Assembly: GCA_050250875.1 (NCBI GenBank)
Contig: JBFWNV010000001.1
Span: forward strand, 806,001 to 870,000
Direction: 5' to 3'
DNA length: 64,000 nt
From: CAWAYR01 sp050250875
Lineage (GTDB): Bacteria > Acidobacteriota > Vicinamibacteria > Vicinamibacterales > UBA2999
Part shown: positions 32,599 through 41,009 of the stretch, piece by piece
How the letters are laid out: each line of letters begins with the position of its first letter
Numbering within the stretch: the first letter of the stretch is position 1
Notes under the pieces: generated by a model
The model's input: the letters and a program-made list of their open reading frames with translations, nothing else
Databases searched by the model: none
Told to the model about the DNA's origin: nothing
Made by a program: the position numbers and the translations under genes

Positions 32599-33645
32599 CT
32601 ACTGCTTCACCACCAGGACGTTGAACCGGGCTCCCGACGGCATCGTGTCGAGCGGGTTCTCCCGGAAGATCGTCCACCGATCGGCGACCGCGTCGTAGTA
32701 CACGCCGACGCCGCCCGGGACGTAGACGTTGCCAGGCGCCGGCTGGTACAGGTGCTCGACGAACACCAGGGCGCTGGGGTCGCCGTTGAGCAGCGGGTGG
32801 TCGAGGCGGGTGACGTTGGCGGTGATGTTGCCCGCGCCGGCGATGTGCCGGAACACCGGCCGGACCGTACCCGAGACCTTGATCGCGCCGTTGTCGATCT
32901 GCACGGCGGTCGTCCCCGTGTTGGTGCGCGCCAGCAGTGCGGTGCCCGACTCCGCGTAGGCGCTGACACCCAGCCCGGCGCCGGCCAGGCCCACGACACC
33001 CGCTCCGGTCGACGTCGTGCCGACCACGCCGGCGCCGCTGCCGCTGTCGCCGCGGACGCCGGCCGATCCCGGAGAGCCCCAGCCGCTGCCGCCGCCCCAC
33101 TGGCCGTACACGGCCGCGGCATCGCCGGTGATGGGCCCGGGATCGGAGTTGGTACGTACCGACAGCCCGCGGTCTCCGGCGCCGGCCGGCTGCACGAGGA
33201 GACTGCCGTAGGTGATGGGATTGACCGCCGGCCGAGCACCGCCGGCGGCCGGTGCGCCAGCAAGGAACGTGAACGTTCCGATGGTCCCGGCCGAGTCGCG
33301 CCAGGTGCCGCCGAGCGTCGCCAGCGTGATGATGGCCGCCACCTGCACGCCCTGTCCCGTGGGCGCGGTGACGATGTTGAATCCGAGCCCGATGGTGCCG
33401 TCGGGGTTCGGCGTGGCCAGGCCGACGAGCGGCGCCCGCTGCGCCGCGGCGCACTGGTCGTCGTAGCCGTCCAGCGTGTAGACGGCACCGTTCTGCACGA
33501 CGGTCACCGTGACCACGTTGCAGTAGGGCAGTAACTGCCAGCGGAACGTGCCGAGCGTCTGCGCCGACGTCGCGGCCGGCTGCAACAGGCCGACGACGGC
33601 GGCAAGGGCGGCGAGCGAACTGGCGATGGGCCTCATGGCAGACAT
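32599..33645 (-). CDS. Exported glycine-rich protein with DUF7452-like C-terminal domain
   Basis: The 348-residue protein has a signal peptide (about 1-29, ending 'ATSAQ'), a beta-rich N-terminal part, a glycine/serine-rich middle with repeated 'GAGVVG' phrases (about 190-230), and a C-terminal domain with 'NVTRLDHPLLNGDPSALVFV' and 'GVYYDAVADRWTIF'. That last part resembles DUF7452, found in secreted proteins of unknown role. It stands alone on the minus strand between the esterase and ATP-grasp genes. ATG 33645 is preferred; ATG 33636 is also possible. No enzymatic function is claimed. Confidence 0.75.
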   Translation of the reverse strand: MSAMRPIASSLAALAAVVGLLQPAATSAQTLGTFRWQLLPYCNVVTVTVVQNGAVYTLDGYDDQCAAAQRAPLVGLATPNPDGTIGLGFNIVTAPTGQGVQVAAIITLATLGGTWRDSAGTIGTFTFLAGAPAAGGARPAVNPITYGSLLVQPAGAGDRGLSVRTNSDPGPITGDAAAVYGQWGGGSGWGSPGSAGVRGDSGSGAGVVGTTSTGAGVVGLAGAGLGVSAYAESGTALLARTNTGTTAVQIDNGAIKVSGTVRPVFRHIAGAGNITANVTRLDHPLLNGDPSALVFVEHLYQPAPGNVYVPGGVGVYYDAVADRWTIFRENPLDTMPSGARFNVLVVKQ

Positions 33646-33753
33646 ATCGGCCGAGCGGGCCTCGACTGCAGGTGCGGGGGACGGCCGCGGCGGCGCCAGT
33701 CCGGGGCGATCCGCCCCCCGGACTGGACTAAGCTGAGGGCCCGGAGACCACGC

Positions 33754-34689
33754 ATGGCGACCATCGGCGTCCTGTTCGGCATGGAGAACGTCTTCCCCGG
33801 CGCGCTCGTCGAGCGCATCAACCAGATGCGCGCACCCGGCGTCACCGCCGAGTTCGTGCAGATCGGCGGCGTGCCGCTCAACGCCCCGGCCAGATACCGG
33901 GTGATCGTCGACCGCATCTCCCACGACATTCCGTTCTACCGCGCCTACCTGAAGCAGGCGGCCCTGGCCGGCAGCTACGTGGTGAGCAACCCGTTCTGGG
34001 CCAGTGCCGACGACAAGTTCTTCAACTACGCGCTGGCCGACCGGCTCGGCGTCGCGGTGCCGCCCACGGTCGTGCTGCCGCACAAGGAGCACCCGCCGGG
34101 CACCACCGACAAGTCGATGCGCAACCTCGTCTACCCGCTCAACTGGGACGAGGTGTTCGCCTACGTCGGCTTCCCCGCGTTCCTCAAGCCGTTCGACGGC
34201 GGCGGCTGGCGTGACGTCTACCAGGTGAAGTCGAAGGAAGAGTTCTTCCAGGCCTACGACCAGACCCGCACGCTGTGCATGACCCTGCAGCGGGCGGTGA
34301 ACTTCACCGAGTACTTCCGCTGCTACGTGGTCGGCCAGCAGGACGTCCACGTGATGCCCTACGACCCGCGGGCGCCGTTCCACGAACGCTACGTCAAGCA
34401 CCCCCCGAAGTACCCGGACGCGCTGATCGAACGGGTGAAGAACGACGCGCTGACGCTGTGCCGCGCGCTCGGCTACGACCTCAACACGGTGGAGTTCGCC
34501 TGCGAGGACGGCGTGCCCTACGCCATCGACTTCATGAACCCGGCGCCCGACGCCGATCCGCACTCGGTGGGCGTCGAGAACTTCGCCTGGATCGTCGAGG
34601 CGGTGGCGAGGCTGGCGGTGAAGAAGGCCCAGGAGCCGCCGGCGCCGCTCGAGCTGCGGTGGGCACCGATGCTGAAGGGCCGACCGTGA
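33754..34689 (+). CDS. RimK-like ATP-grasp family protein (putative ligase)
   Basis: The 311-residue protein fits the ATP-grasp fold. 'FPAFLKPFDGGGWRDVYQV' carries the nucleotide-binding Lys and flexible glycine loop, followed by a central domain. 'DLNTVEFACEDGVPYAIDFMNPAPDADP' supplies the acidic and Asn residues that hold magnesium-ATP. Such enzymes join a carboxylate to an amine via an acyl-phosphate. The ending TGA overlaps the GTG start of the next gene (GTGA), so the two are co-translated. Its substrate is unknown; the GCS2-type partner suggests a small peptide-like product. Confidence 0.88.
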   Translation: MATIGVLFGMENVFPGALVERINQMRAPGVTAEFVQIGGVPLNAPARYRVIVDRISHDIPFYRAYLKQAALAGSYVVSNPFWASADDKFFNYALADRLGVAVPPTVVLPHKEHPPGTTDKSMRNLVYPLNWDEVFAYVGFPAFLKPFDGGGWRDVYQVKSKEEFFQAYDQTRTLCMTLQRAVNFTEYFRCYVVGQQDVHVMPYDPRAPFHERYVKHPPKYPDALIERVKNDALTLCRALGYDLNTVEFACEDGVPYAIDFMNPAPDADPHSVGVENFAWIVEAVARLAVKKAQEPPAPLELRWAPMLKGRP

Positions 34690-35792
34690 GGGCGCCCTCC
34701 TTCACGATCGGGATCGAGGAGGAGTACCAGACCATCGATCCCGAGACGTTCGACCTGCGCTCGCACATCCAGACCGAGCTGATGGCGCAGGGCCGGCGGG
34801 TGCTGAACGAGAAGGTCAAGGCCGAGATGCACCAGTCGGTGGTGGAAGTCGGCACCGGGGTGTGCCGCGACATCACCGAGGCCCGCGCCGACATCGTCCA
34901 CCTGCGCCAGCAGATGCTGCACCTGGCCGGGCAGAACGGGCTGCTGCTGGTCGCCGGCGCGACACATCCGTTCGCCGACTGGCGGGTGCAGGACATCTCG
35001 CCCGACGAGCGCTACCTGCAGGTGGTCGAGGACATGCAGCTGGTGGCGCGCGCCAACCTGATCTTCGGCCTGCACGTGCACGTCGGCATCGAGGACCGCG
35101 AGACGGCGATCCAGCTGATGAACCAGGTGCGCTATTTCCTGCCGCACCTGCTGGCGCTCTCCACCAACTCGCCGTTCTGGCTGGGCATGAACACCGGCCT
35201 CAAGTCGTACCGCTGCAAGGTGTTCGACAAGTTCCCGCGCACCAACATCCCCGACGCCTTCACCAGCTGGGCCGACTACGAGAACTTCGTCAACCTGCTC
35301 ATCCGCACCAACTGCATCGACAACGCCAAGAAGATCTGGTGGGACGTGCGCCCGCACCCGTTCTTCTCGACCATCGAGGTGCGCATCTGCGACCTGCCGA
35401 TGCGCGTCGACGAGACGCTGGCGATCGCGGCGCTGATCCAGGCCACGGTGGTGAAGCTGTGGCGGCTGCACGCCAAGAACCAGTCGTACCGGCCCTACAG
35501 CCGGGCGTTGATCATGGAGAACAAGTGGCGGGCGTCGCGCTACGGCATCGACGGCGCGCTGATCGACTTCGGTCGCGAGATGGAGCTGCCCGAGCGCGAG
35601 CTGCTCGAGGAGTACCTGGCGTTCGTCGACGACGTGCTCGACGAGCTCGGCAGCCGCCAGGAGGTGGAGTACATCCGCTGGATCATGGAGCACGGCACCG
35701 GCGCCGACCGCCAGCTGGCCGAGTTCAACCGCTCGGGCGACCTGCGCGAAGTGGTGGAGTTCATGGTGCGCGAGACGCAGGCGGGGTTGTAG
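34686..35792 (+). CDS. Carboxylate-amine ligase, GCS2 family (YbdK-like)
   Basis: The 368-residue enzyme belongs to the glutamate-cysteine ligase 2 family. Diagnostic stretches are 'FTIGIEEEYQTIDPETFDLR' at the N-terminus, 'GTGVCRDITEARADI', 'LHVHVGIEDRETAIQLMNQV' and 'FFSTIEVRICDLPMRVDET'. Family members form a gamma-glutamyl or similar amide using ATP; YbdK shows weak glutamate-cysteine ligase activity. The GTG start overlaps the stop of the ATP-grasp gene, so both products likely act on one compound. No glutathione synthetase is recognised nearby, so the product need not be glutathione. Confidence 0.9.
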   Translation: MRAPSFTIGIEEEYQTIDPETFDLRSHIQTELMAQGRRVLNEKVKAEMHQSVVEVGTGVCRDITEARADIVHLRQQMLHLAGQNGLLLVAGATHPFADWRVQDISPDERYLQVVEDMQLVARANLIFGLHVHVGIEDRETAIQLMNQVRYFLPHLLALSTNSPFWLGMNTGLKSYRCKVFDKFPRTNIPDAFTSWADYENFVNLLIRTNCIDNAKKIWWDVRPHPFFSTIEVRICDLPMRVDETLAIAALIQATVVKLWRLHAKNQSYRPYSRALIMENKWRASRYGIDGALIDFGREMELPERELLEEYLAFVDDVLDELGSRQEVEYIRWIMEHGTGADRQLAEFNRSGDLREVVEFMVRETQAGL

Positions 35793-35841
35793 GGCCGGGG
35801 CTCGGGCTCAGAGAATGCTGTCACGCAGCAAGGACATCTCA

Positions 35842-36642
35842 GTGCAGCACACGCTGATCGCAAGTCTGATGGTCGTCCTGTTCGCCACCTGCGCCTTCGC
35901 GCAGGCGCCGGCGCAGCCGCCCAAGGCGCCTTACGAGCCGCAGGTCGGCCAGGGCGGCAAGGACGTGGTCTGGGTGCCGACCCCGCCGGCGCTGGTCGAG
36001 AAGATGCTCGACATGGCCAGGGTGACGCCGGACGACATCGTGATGGACCTCGGCTCGGGCGACGGCCGCAACGTCATCGCCGCGGCCAGACGCGGCGCCA
36101 CGGCCATCGGCGTCGAGTACAACCCCGACATGGTGGGCTTGTCGCGTCGCAACGCCGAGGCCGCCGGCGTGTCCGGCAAGGCGACGTTCATCGAGGGCGA
36201 CATGTTCACCGCCGACATCTCCAAGGCGACGGTGATGGCGCTGTTCCTGCTGCCCGACAACCTGGAGCGGCTGCGCGACACGTTCATGAACCTGCGGCCC
36301 GGCACGCGCATGGTGCTGAACACCTTCGGCATTCCCGAATGGGATCCCGACGAACGGGAAACCATCGAGGGCGACTGCGTGAGCTGGTGCACGGCGCTGC
36401 TCTACTACGTGCCGGCGCGCGTGGCCGGCACGTGGAAGACCAGCCGCGGCGAGCTGCAGCTCACCCAGATGTACCAGGTGGTGCTGGGCACGCTCACCGA
36501 GCAGGGGCGACAGGTGAAGCTCACCGGCAAGCTGCGCGGGACGGCGCTGACCCTCGAAGGCGACGGCGTGTCGCTCGGCGCCGTCGTGGACGGCGATCGT
36601 CTACAGGGGCCTGGCTTGTCCGGGAGCCGGATCGCTCCTTAA
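35842..36642 (+). CDS. Exported SAM-dependent methyltransferase-like protein
   Basis: The 266-residue form starts at GTG 35842, with a good ribosome site (AAGGA, 7 bases upstream) and a signal peptide 'LIASLMVVLFATCAFAQ'. An ATG at 35815 would add nine residues. The Rossmann motif 'DIVMDLGSGDGRNVIAAARR' and 'GVEYNPDMVGLSRRNA' bind S-adenosylmethionine in the family. A C-terminal beta part follows. Methyltransferases with a signal peptide are odd because the cofactor is cytosolic; the protein may have another role. Its TAA shares the TTAA palindrome with the convergent CRTAC1 stop. Confidence 0.85.
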   Translation: MQHTLIASLMVVLFATCAFAQAPAQPPKAPYEPQVGQGGKDVVWVPTPPALVEKMLDMARVTPDDIVMDLGSGDGRNVIAAARRGATAIGVEYNPDMVGLSRRNAEAAGVSGKATFIEGDMFTADISKATVMALFLLPDNLERLRDTFMNLRPGTRMVLNTFGIPEWDPDERETIEGDCVSWCTALLYYVPARVAGTWKTSRGELQLTQMYQVVLGTLTEQGRQVKLTGKLRGTALTLEGDGVSLGAVVDGDRLQGPGLSGSRIAP

Positions 36643-38363
36643 CGCGGCCGCGGCGCGGCCAGCGGCGTGGCCGCGACGACGCCGGCCCCCTGTCTGATGA
36701 CCACCGCCTGGTTCGGGGGTACCGCGGCGACGTGCCCGTTCGTCCCGTCCGGCCAGCGCACGTCGATGTCCAGCGGCGTTCCGTCGGCTGGGCCCAGTCC
36801 GAAGGTCAGCGCGATGTCGCTCTGCGACAGGTAGCTCGAGCCGGTGCGGACCATCTGCCAGGTCGCGGTCCCGCCGGCGCGGCGCACCGTGACGCGCGCG
36901 CCGAGGCCGTCGCGGTTGGCGGCCACGCCTTGCAGCCGTACCCGCACCACGTCGCGCGGGGTGGCGCCGTCGTTGCGCAGCAACCGCGCCGGGCCGTCGT
37001 TGGCGAGGAGCAGCAGGTCGAGGTCGCCGTCGTTGTCGTAGTCGCCGCAGGCGGCGCCGCGGCCGACGACCGGCCGGGCCAGGGCGTCGCCGGATCGGGC
37101 CGTCACCTCCTCGAATCGGCTGCCGCCGAGGTTGCGGAACAGGTGCGGCGGCTGTGCGTAAGCAGTCTGCGGCTGCACGACCGCGATGTCGTCGGCGACG
37201 TGGCCGTTGAGAGCGAACACGTCGAGGCGGCCGTCGAGGTCGTAGTCGAAAAAGAACGCGGCGAAGGTCAGCGAGCGCAGCGAGCGCGCGCGCAGGCCGG
37301 TCGACGCCGCCGCATCCACGAACAGGCCGCCGCCGTGGTTGCGATAGAGCGCGAGGCTCTCGCCGGAGAAGTTGCCGACCAGGATCCCCGGGCGCCCCGA
37401 GCCGTCGAAATCGGCAGCGTCGGTGCCCATGCCGCCGCGGGCCTTGCCGGCGTCGCTCAGTGCGACCCCGGCCAGCAGCGCCTCGTCGGTGAAGGTGCCG
37501 GCGCCGGTATTGCGATACAGCCGGTTCGGCTGGGTGTCGTTGGCCACGAACACGTCGACCCAGCCGTCGTCGTCGTAGTCGAGCACCGCCACACCCAGCG
37601 CCTTGTCCGAGGCGTTGTACACGCCGGCGCGCCGGGTGACGTCGTCGAAGCGTCCGCCGCCGCGGTTGCGGTAGAGCCGTGAGCTCTGGCCGGGGTAGGT
37701 CTCGGGCGTGCAGTAGGACTTGGCGGCGCCGTCGAGGGTGCAGAACCGGTCGGTGGCCGGCGTCCACTCGACGTAGTTGGCGACGAACAGGTCGAGCAGG
37801 CCGTCGCGGTCGTAGTCGAGCCAGGCGGCGCTGGTCGAGAAGCCGCGATCGCCGGTACCACTGGCGGCGGTCACATCCTCGAAGCGTGCGCCATCCACGT
37901 TCCGGAACAGATGGTTCCTCCCGACGGCGGTGAGATAGACGTCGGTGTCGCCGTCGTTGTCGTAGTCGGCGGCGGCGACGCCGAGAACGTGGGCGGGCAC
38001 GTGCAGCCCGACGCGCGCCGTCACGTCCGCGAAAGTGCCATCGCCGCGGTTGCGGTACAGCATCGTCGTCCCGGCCGGGGCGCCGACATCGAAGCCGCGC
38101 CCGTTCGGCAGCAGCACGTCGAGCCAGCCGTCGCCGTCGTAGTCGAGGAAGGCGCCGCCGGGGCCCATGGCTTCGGGCAGGTATCGCTTGCCGGTGCCGC
38201 CGTGGACGTGCTGGAAGCGCAGGCCGGCGGCGGCGGTGACGTCGGCGAACACGGGGAGGTCGGGCGACGGCGCCAGCCGATCGGCCGGAGCCGGCCGGCT
38301 GCACGCGACCGCGGCAACCATCGCGCACGCCACCGCCCCCCGACCGCGCCAGGGACTAGGCAC
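36639..38363 (-). CDS. CRTAC1-family FG-GAP/ASPIC protein, UnbV-like
   Basis: The 574-residue protein starts with a short hydrophobic leader ending 'AAVACS', which could be a lipobox. A row of FG-GAP/VCBS repeats follows, each with a calcium-loop pattern such as 'DYDGDGWLDV', 'DYDNDGDTDVY', 'DYDRDGLLDLF', 'DYDDDGWVDVF' and 'DFDGSGRPGI'. The ASPIC/UnbV domain is at about 470-560 ('GLGARVTVRRAGGT', 'GTPLDIDVRWPDGT'). It probably works outside the membrane and binds calcium. Its start overlaps the stop of the RnfD-like gene; this pairing is seen for UnbU/UnbV in enediyne gene clusters, although no enediyne synthase is present here. Confidence 0.88.
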   Translation of the reverse strand: MPSPWRGRGAVACAMVAAVACSRPAPADRLAPSPDLPVFADVTAAAGLRFQHVHGGTGKRYLPEAMGPGGAFLDYDGDGWLDVLLPNGRGFDVGAPAGTTMLYRNRGDGTFADVTARVGLHVPAHVLGVAAADYDNDGDTDVYLTAVGRNHLFRNVDGARFEDVTAASGTGDRGFSTSAAWLDYDRDGLLDLFVANYVEWTPATDRFCTLDGAAKSYCTPETYPGQSSRLYRNRGGGRFDDVTRRAGVYNASDKALGVAVLDYDDDGWVDVFVANDTQPNRLYRNTGAGTFTDEALLAGVALSDAGKARGGMGTDAADFDGSGRPGILVGNFSGESLALYRNHGGGLFVDAAASTGLRARSLRSLTFAAFFFDYDLDGRLDVFALNGHVADDIAVVQPQTAYAQPPHLFRNLGGSRFEEVTARSGDALARPVVGRGAACGDYDNDGDLDLLLLANDGPARLLRNDGATPRDVVRVRLQGVAANRDGLGARVTVRRAGGTATWQMVRTGSSYLSQSDIALTFGLGPADGTPLDIDVRWPDGTNGHVAAVPPNQAVVIRQGAGVVAATPLAAPRPR

Positions 38364-39186
38364 CAAACGGGACCCCGCCGCGCCGCGACCGCCCGAGTTC
38401 CTCGAGGATGACCGCGGTCGGCCCGACCAGAAAGAGCGCGTAGTACGGTGCGTGGACCACTTCGAGCAGGCGCAAGCCGGCCTCCACCAGCGCCACGACG
38501 ATCACCACGAGTACCTGCGCCCGCGCCGAGGAGCGAACCGTGGTCTTCGGGTCGGTGACCATGAAGAAGCAGAAGAGCTGGTACATCGGCCCGGTGATCG
38601 GCGCGATCTCCGATTGCCAGGGATGCCCGCTGATCACGCTGCGCAGCAGGCCGAACGCGAGGAACGCCGCCACGTAGGCGGCCGTGATGTGGAAGCGCCG
38701 CAGGCGGTAGATGATCACGGCGCCGAGCAACCAGATGACCAGCATCGGCCACAGGTTGTTGCCCCACTGCACGCTCAGGGAGGCCACCGTGTACGGCGCC
38801 AGGAACAGCAGCGCGCAGATCCCGAAGTTGGAGGGGTTCCACAGGTGCCGGCCGCGCCAGCGCAGCACGTACTTCGAGGTGATCGACAGCGCCGCGCACA
38901 CCGCGAACGGCCAGATCTCGGGCGAGCGCACCAGGATGCCGACGCTGATCCCGGTGATGTAGGCGCTGGCCAGGTGCGGCCACGTCCCGACGTAGATCCG
39001 CGCCAGCGCCGCTTCCAGGAGCATCGCGGTGACAATCGCCAGCAACGTCTGCGGCAGCCCCTCGAGGATGCCGAACGTCGTCTGGCCGACGACCAGAATC
39101 AGGGTGATGAGAATCGGCGGCACGAACCGCTGATCGATGCCGAACTGGCGGGGCGCGGCGGCGGGAAACGGGGCGGCGGTGGACAC
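38356..39186 (-). CDS. RnfD/NqrB-like membrane protein (UnbU-like)
   Basis: The 276-residue protein has about eight hydrophobic helices. 'HLWNPSNFGICALLFLAP' and 'QLFCFFMVTDPKTTVRS' match conserved parts of the RnfD/NqrB/UnbU family, the membrane subunits of sodium- or proton-linked electron-transfer complexes. The Ser-Gly-Ala-Thr motif that carries covalent FMN in RnfD and NqrB is not seen, so it may lack the flavin. No other Rnf or Nqr genes are present in this window. Genes of the CRTAC1 family flank it on both sides. Role inferred: membrane partner of the periplasmic CRTAC1 proteins. Confidence 0.8.
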   Translation of the reverse strand: MSTAAPFPAAAPRQFGIDQRFVPPILITLILVVGQTTFGILEGLPQTLLAIVTAMLLEAALARIYVGTWPHLASAYITGISVGILVRSPEIWPFAVCAALSITSKYVLRWRGRHLWNPSNFGICALLFLAPYTVASLSVQWGNNLWPMLVIWLLGAVIIYRLRRFHITAAYVAAFLAFGLLRSVISGHPWQSEIAPITGPMYQLFCFFMVTDPKTTVRSSARAQVLVVIVVALVEAGLRLLEVVHAPYYALFLVGPTAVILEELGRSRRGGVPFGA

Positions 39187-39201
39187 GGAGCTCCCTGGTG
39201 C

Positions 39202-41007
39202 TTACGTTCCCGGCTCGACGATCACGTGGTGACGGCCGGCGGCCGGCGCCTCGAGCGTCTGCTCGACGCCCGACGGCCAGCGGATGATGGCGCGCTCGAT
39301 CCGCGCGTCCGGCCCGAGGCCGAAGTGCAGCCGAGGATCGTTCTGGGCGCAGTAGCCGCTGCCGCCGGAGACCTGTTGCAGCTGCTGGCGGCCGTTCCAG
39401 AACAGCCGGACCGTGGCGCCGACCGCGCCGCGATTGCTGGTCGTGCCCTGAAGCGCGAAGCTCACCCACTGGTGCTCCGGCCGAACCGCGCCCTTGTACA
39501 CCAGCAGCGGGCCGCGCTGATGCGCGACCACCACGTCGAGTACACCTCGATTCCACAGATCGGCCACCGCCACCGCCCGTCCGTCGAAGGTCTCCGTCAC
39601 CCCGACCGCGCGTGCGACGTCGGTGAAACGGCCGCTGCCGTCGTTGAGCCAGACGCGCTTCGGCTGGTAGCCGGAGAGGCTGCGGCCCCGCATCGCCGGC
39701 CAGTGCGCGGCGTCCTGGATGATCGTCGAGTGGCCGATGGCGATGCGCGAGAAGTCGTACCAGTAATCGGTGCCGGGCGCGGCCGAGACGTAGCCGTTGG
39801 TGGCGAAGAGGTCGAGCGTGCCGTCGTTGTTGAAGTCGCCGAACTGCGCGCCGAAGGCCCAGCCGGCCAGTTCGACGCCCATCGCCCCGGCCATGTTGTC
39901 GTAGGCCAGGTCGTCGCCGGCGGTGCCCTCGCGCGGGTACCAGAGGTTGTTGCCCTGGATCAGCACGCCCTCCTCGGAGATGTTGGTGACGTAGATGCCG
40001 AAGCGGCCGGCGTTCAGCACGTCGCCGAACGCCACGTTCATGCCGCTCTTGGGGGCGAAGCCCACGCCGGTCCGCTCGCCGGCGTCGACGAACCGCCGCC
40101 CGGCGTGATTGGCGAACAACTCCGAGACGCCGTAGTCGTTGGCGATGAACAGGTCCGGATACCCGGTGCCATGCAGGTCGGCCGCCCCGGCCGCCAGCGC
40201 CCACCGGCGGCTGTCGATGCCGAGAGCTCGGCTGACCTCCTCGAACCGTCCGTCGCCGAGGTTGCGGAACAGATACTTGCGGCCGCCGTTCCGTGCGTAC
40301 TCGAAGCTCTCCGGCATCATCCGCGTGGTGGCGAGCTGCCAGAGGTTCACCGACTCGTCGTAATAGCCGCCGAGGAACAGATCGAGCCGGCCGTCGCGGT
40401 CGTAGTCGAGCCAGAGGGCGGTATTGGCGTTCACCCAGGCCGGCAGCCCGGCGCGCTCGCTCACCCGGGTGAACCCCCGGCCGGCGTCGTTGTGGAAGAG
40501 CTCCGGCCGCCCCCATTTGTAGAGGAACAGGTCGGGATAGCCGTCGTTGTCGTAGTCGCCCCACACCGAGCCCATCGACACGCCGGTGTCGCGCCGGTTG
40601 ACGTCGGCGACGCCGAAGGACGCCGCGACGTCCTCGAACGTCCCGTCCTTCCGGTTGCGGTAGAGCGCATTGAGGCTGTCCTCGCCGCTGTTGGTGACGT
40701 AGAGATCCATCCACCCGTCGGCGTCGACGTCGACCACGGCCACCGCGGCGCCCATCGACGTGACTTGCGGCATGATGTGCGCGAGCTTCGCGTCCAGCGT
40801 CGGCGCCGTATGGCGGAAGGTGATCCCGGAGACCGCGGCCACCTCGGTGAAGACCACGCCATGACGCGCCAGGGCCGGCGCGGCGGTGGTGTCGGCAGGT
40901 GCCGCCGCCTGCCGCCCCTGCCACCAGCCCACCGCCAGTGGCGTGGCCAGCAGCGCCAGGAACAGCGCGATCAGCGGCAGCCGGGTCACCGGGCGCGTCC
41001 TCGTCAT
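39202..41007 (-). CDS. CRTAC1-family FG-GAP/ASPIC protein
   Basis: The 601-residue protein has one N-terminal hydrophobic helix (signal or anchor, 'LPLIALFLALLATPLAVGWW') and then repeated FG-GAP calcium loops: 'DVDADGWMDLYV', 'DYDNDGYPDLFLY', 'DYDRDGRLDLFLG', 'DFNNDGTLDLFA'. The ASPIC/UnbV domain ends the protein ('GAVGATVRLFWNG', 'ERAIIRWPSGVEQTL'). Its ATG is two bases from the stop of the TPR lipoprotein gene and 16 bases before the UnbU-like gene, so it belongs to the same operon. A structural or scaffolding role at the cell surface is inferred. Confidence 0.88.
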   Translation of the reverse strand: MTRTRPVTRLPLIALFLALLATPLAVGWWQGRQAAAPADTTAAPALARHGVVFTEVAAVSGITFRHTAPTLDAKLAHIMPQVTSMGAAVAVVDVDADGWMDLYVTNSGEDSLNALYRNRKDGTFEDVAASFGVADVNRRDTGVSMGSVWGDYDNDGYPDLFLYKWGRPELFHNDAGRGFTRVSERAGLPAWVNANTALWLDYDRDGRLDLFLGGYYDESVNLWQLATTRMMPESFEYARNGGRKYLFRNLGDGRFEEVSRALGIDSRRWALAAGAADLHGTGYPDLFIANDYGVSELFANHAGRRFVDAGERTGVGFAPKSGMNVAFGDVLNAGRFGIYVTNISEEGVLIQGNNLWYPREGTAGDDLAYDNMAGAMGVELAGWAFGAQFGDFNNDGTLDLFATNGYVSAAPGTDYWYDFSRIAIGHSTIIQDAAHWPAMRGRSLSGYQPKRVWLNDGSGRFTDVARAVGVTETFDGRAVAVADLWNRGVLDVVVAHQRGPLLVYKGAVRPEHQWVSFALQGTTSNRGAVGATVRLFWNGRQQLQQVSGGSGYCAQNDPRLHFGLGPDARIERAIIRWPSGVEQTLEAPAAGRHHVIVEPGT

Positions 41008-41009
41008 GC

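Noticed and set aside
36639..39186. Part of an enediyne biosynthetic cluster
   Set aside because: Only UnbU/UnbV-like genes are present; no enediyne polyketide synthase or tailoring enzymes are in the window.
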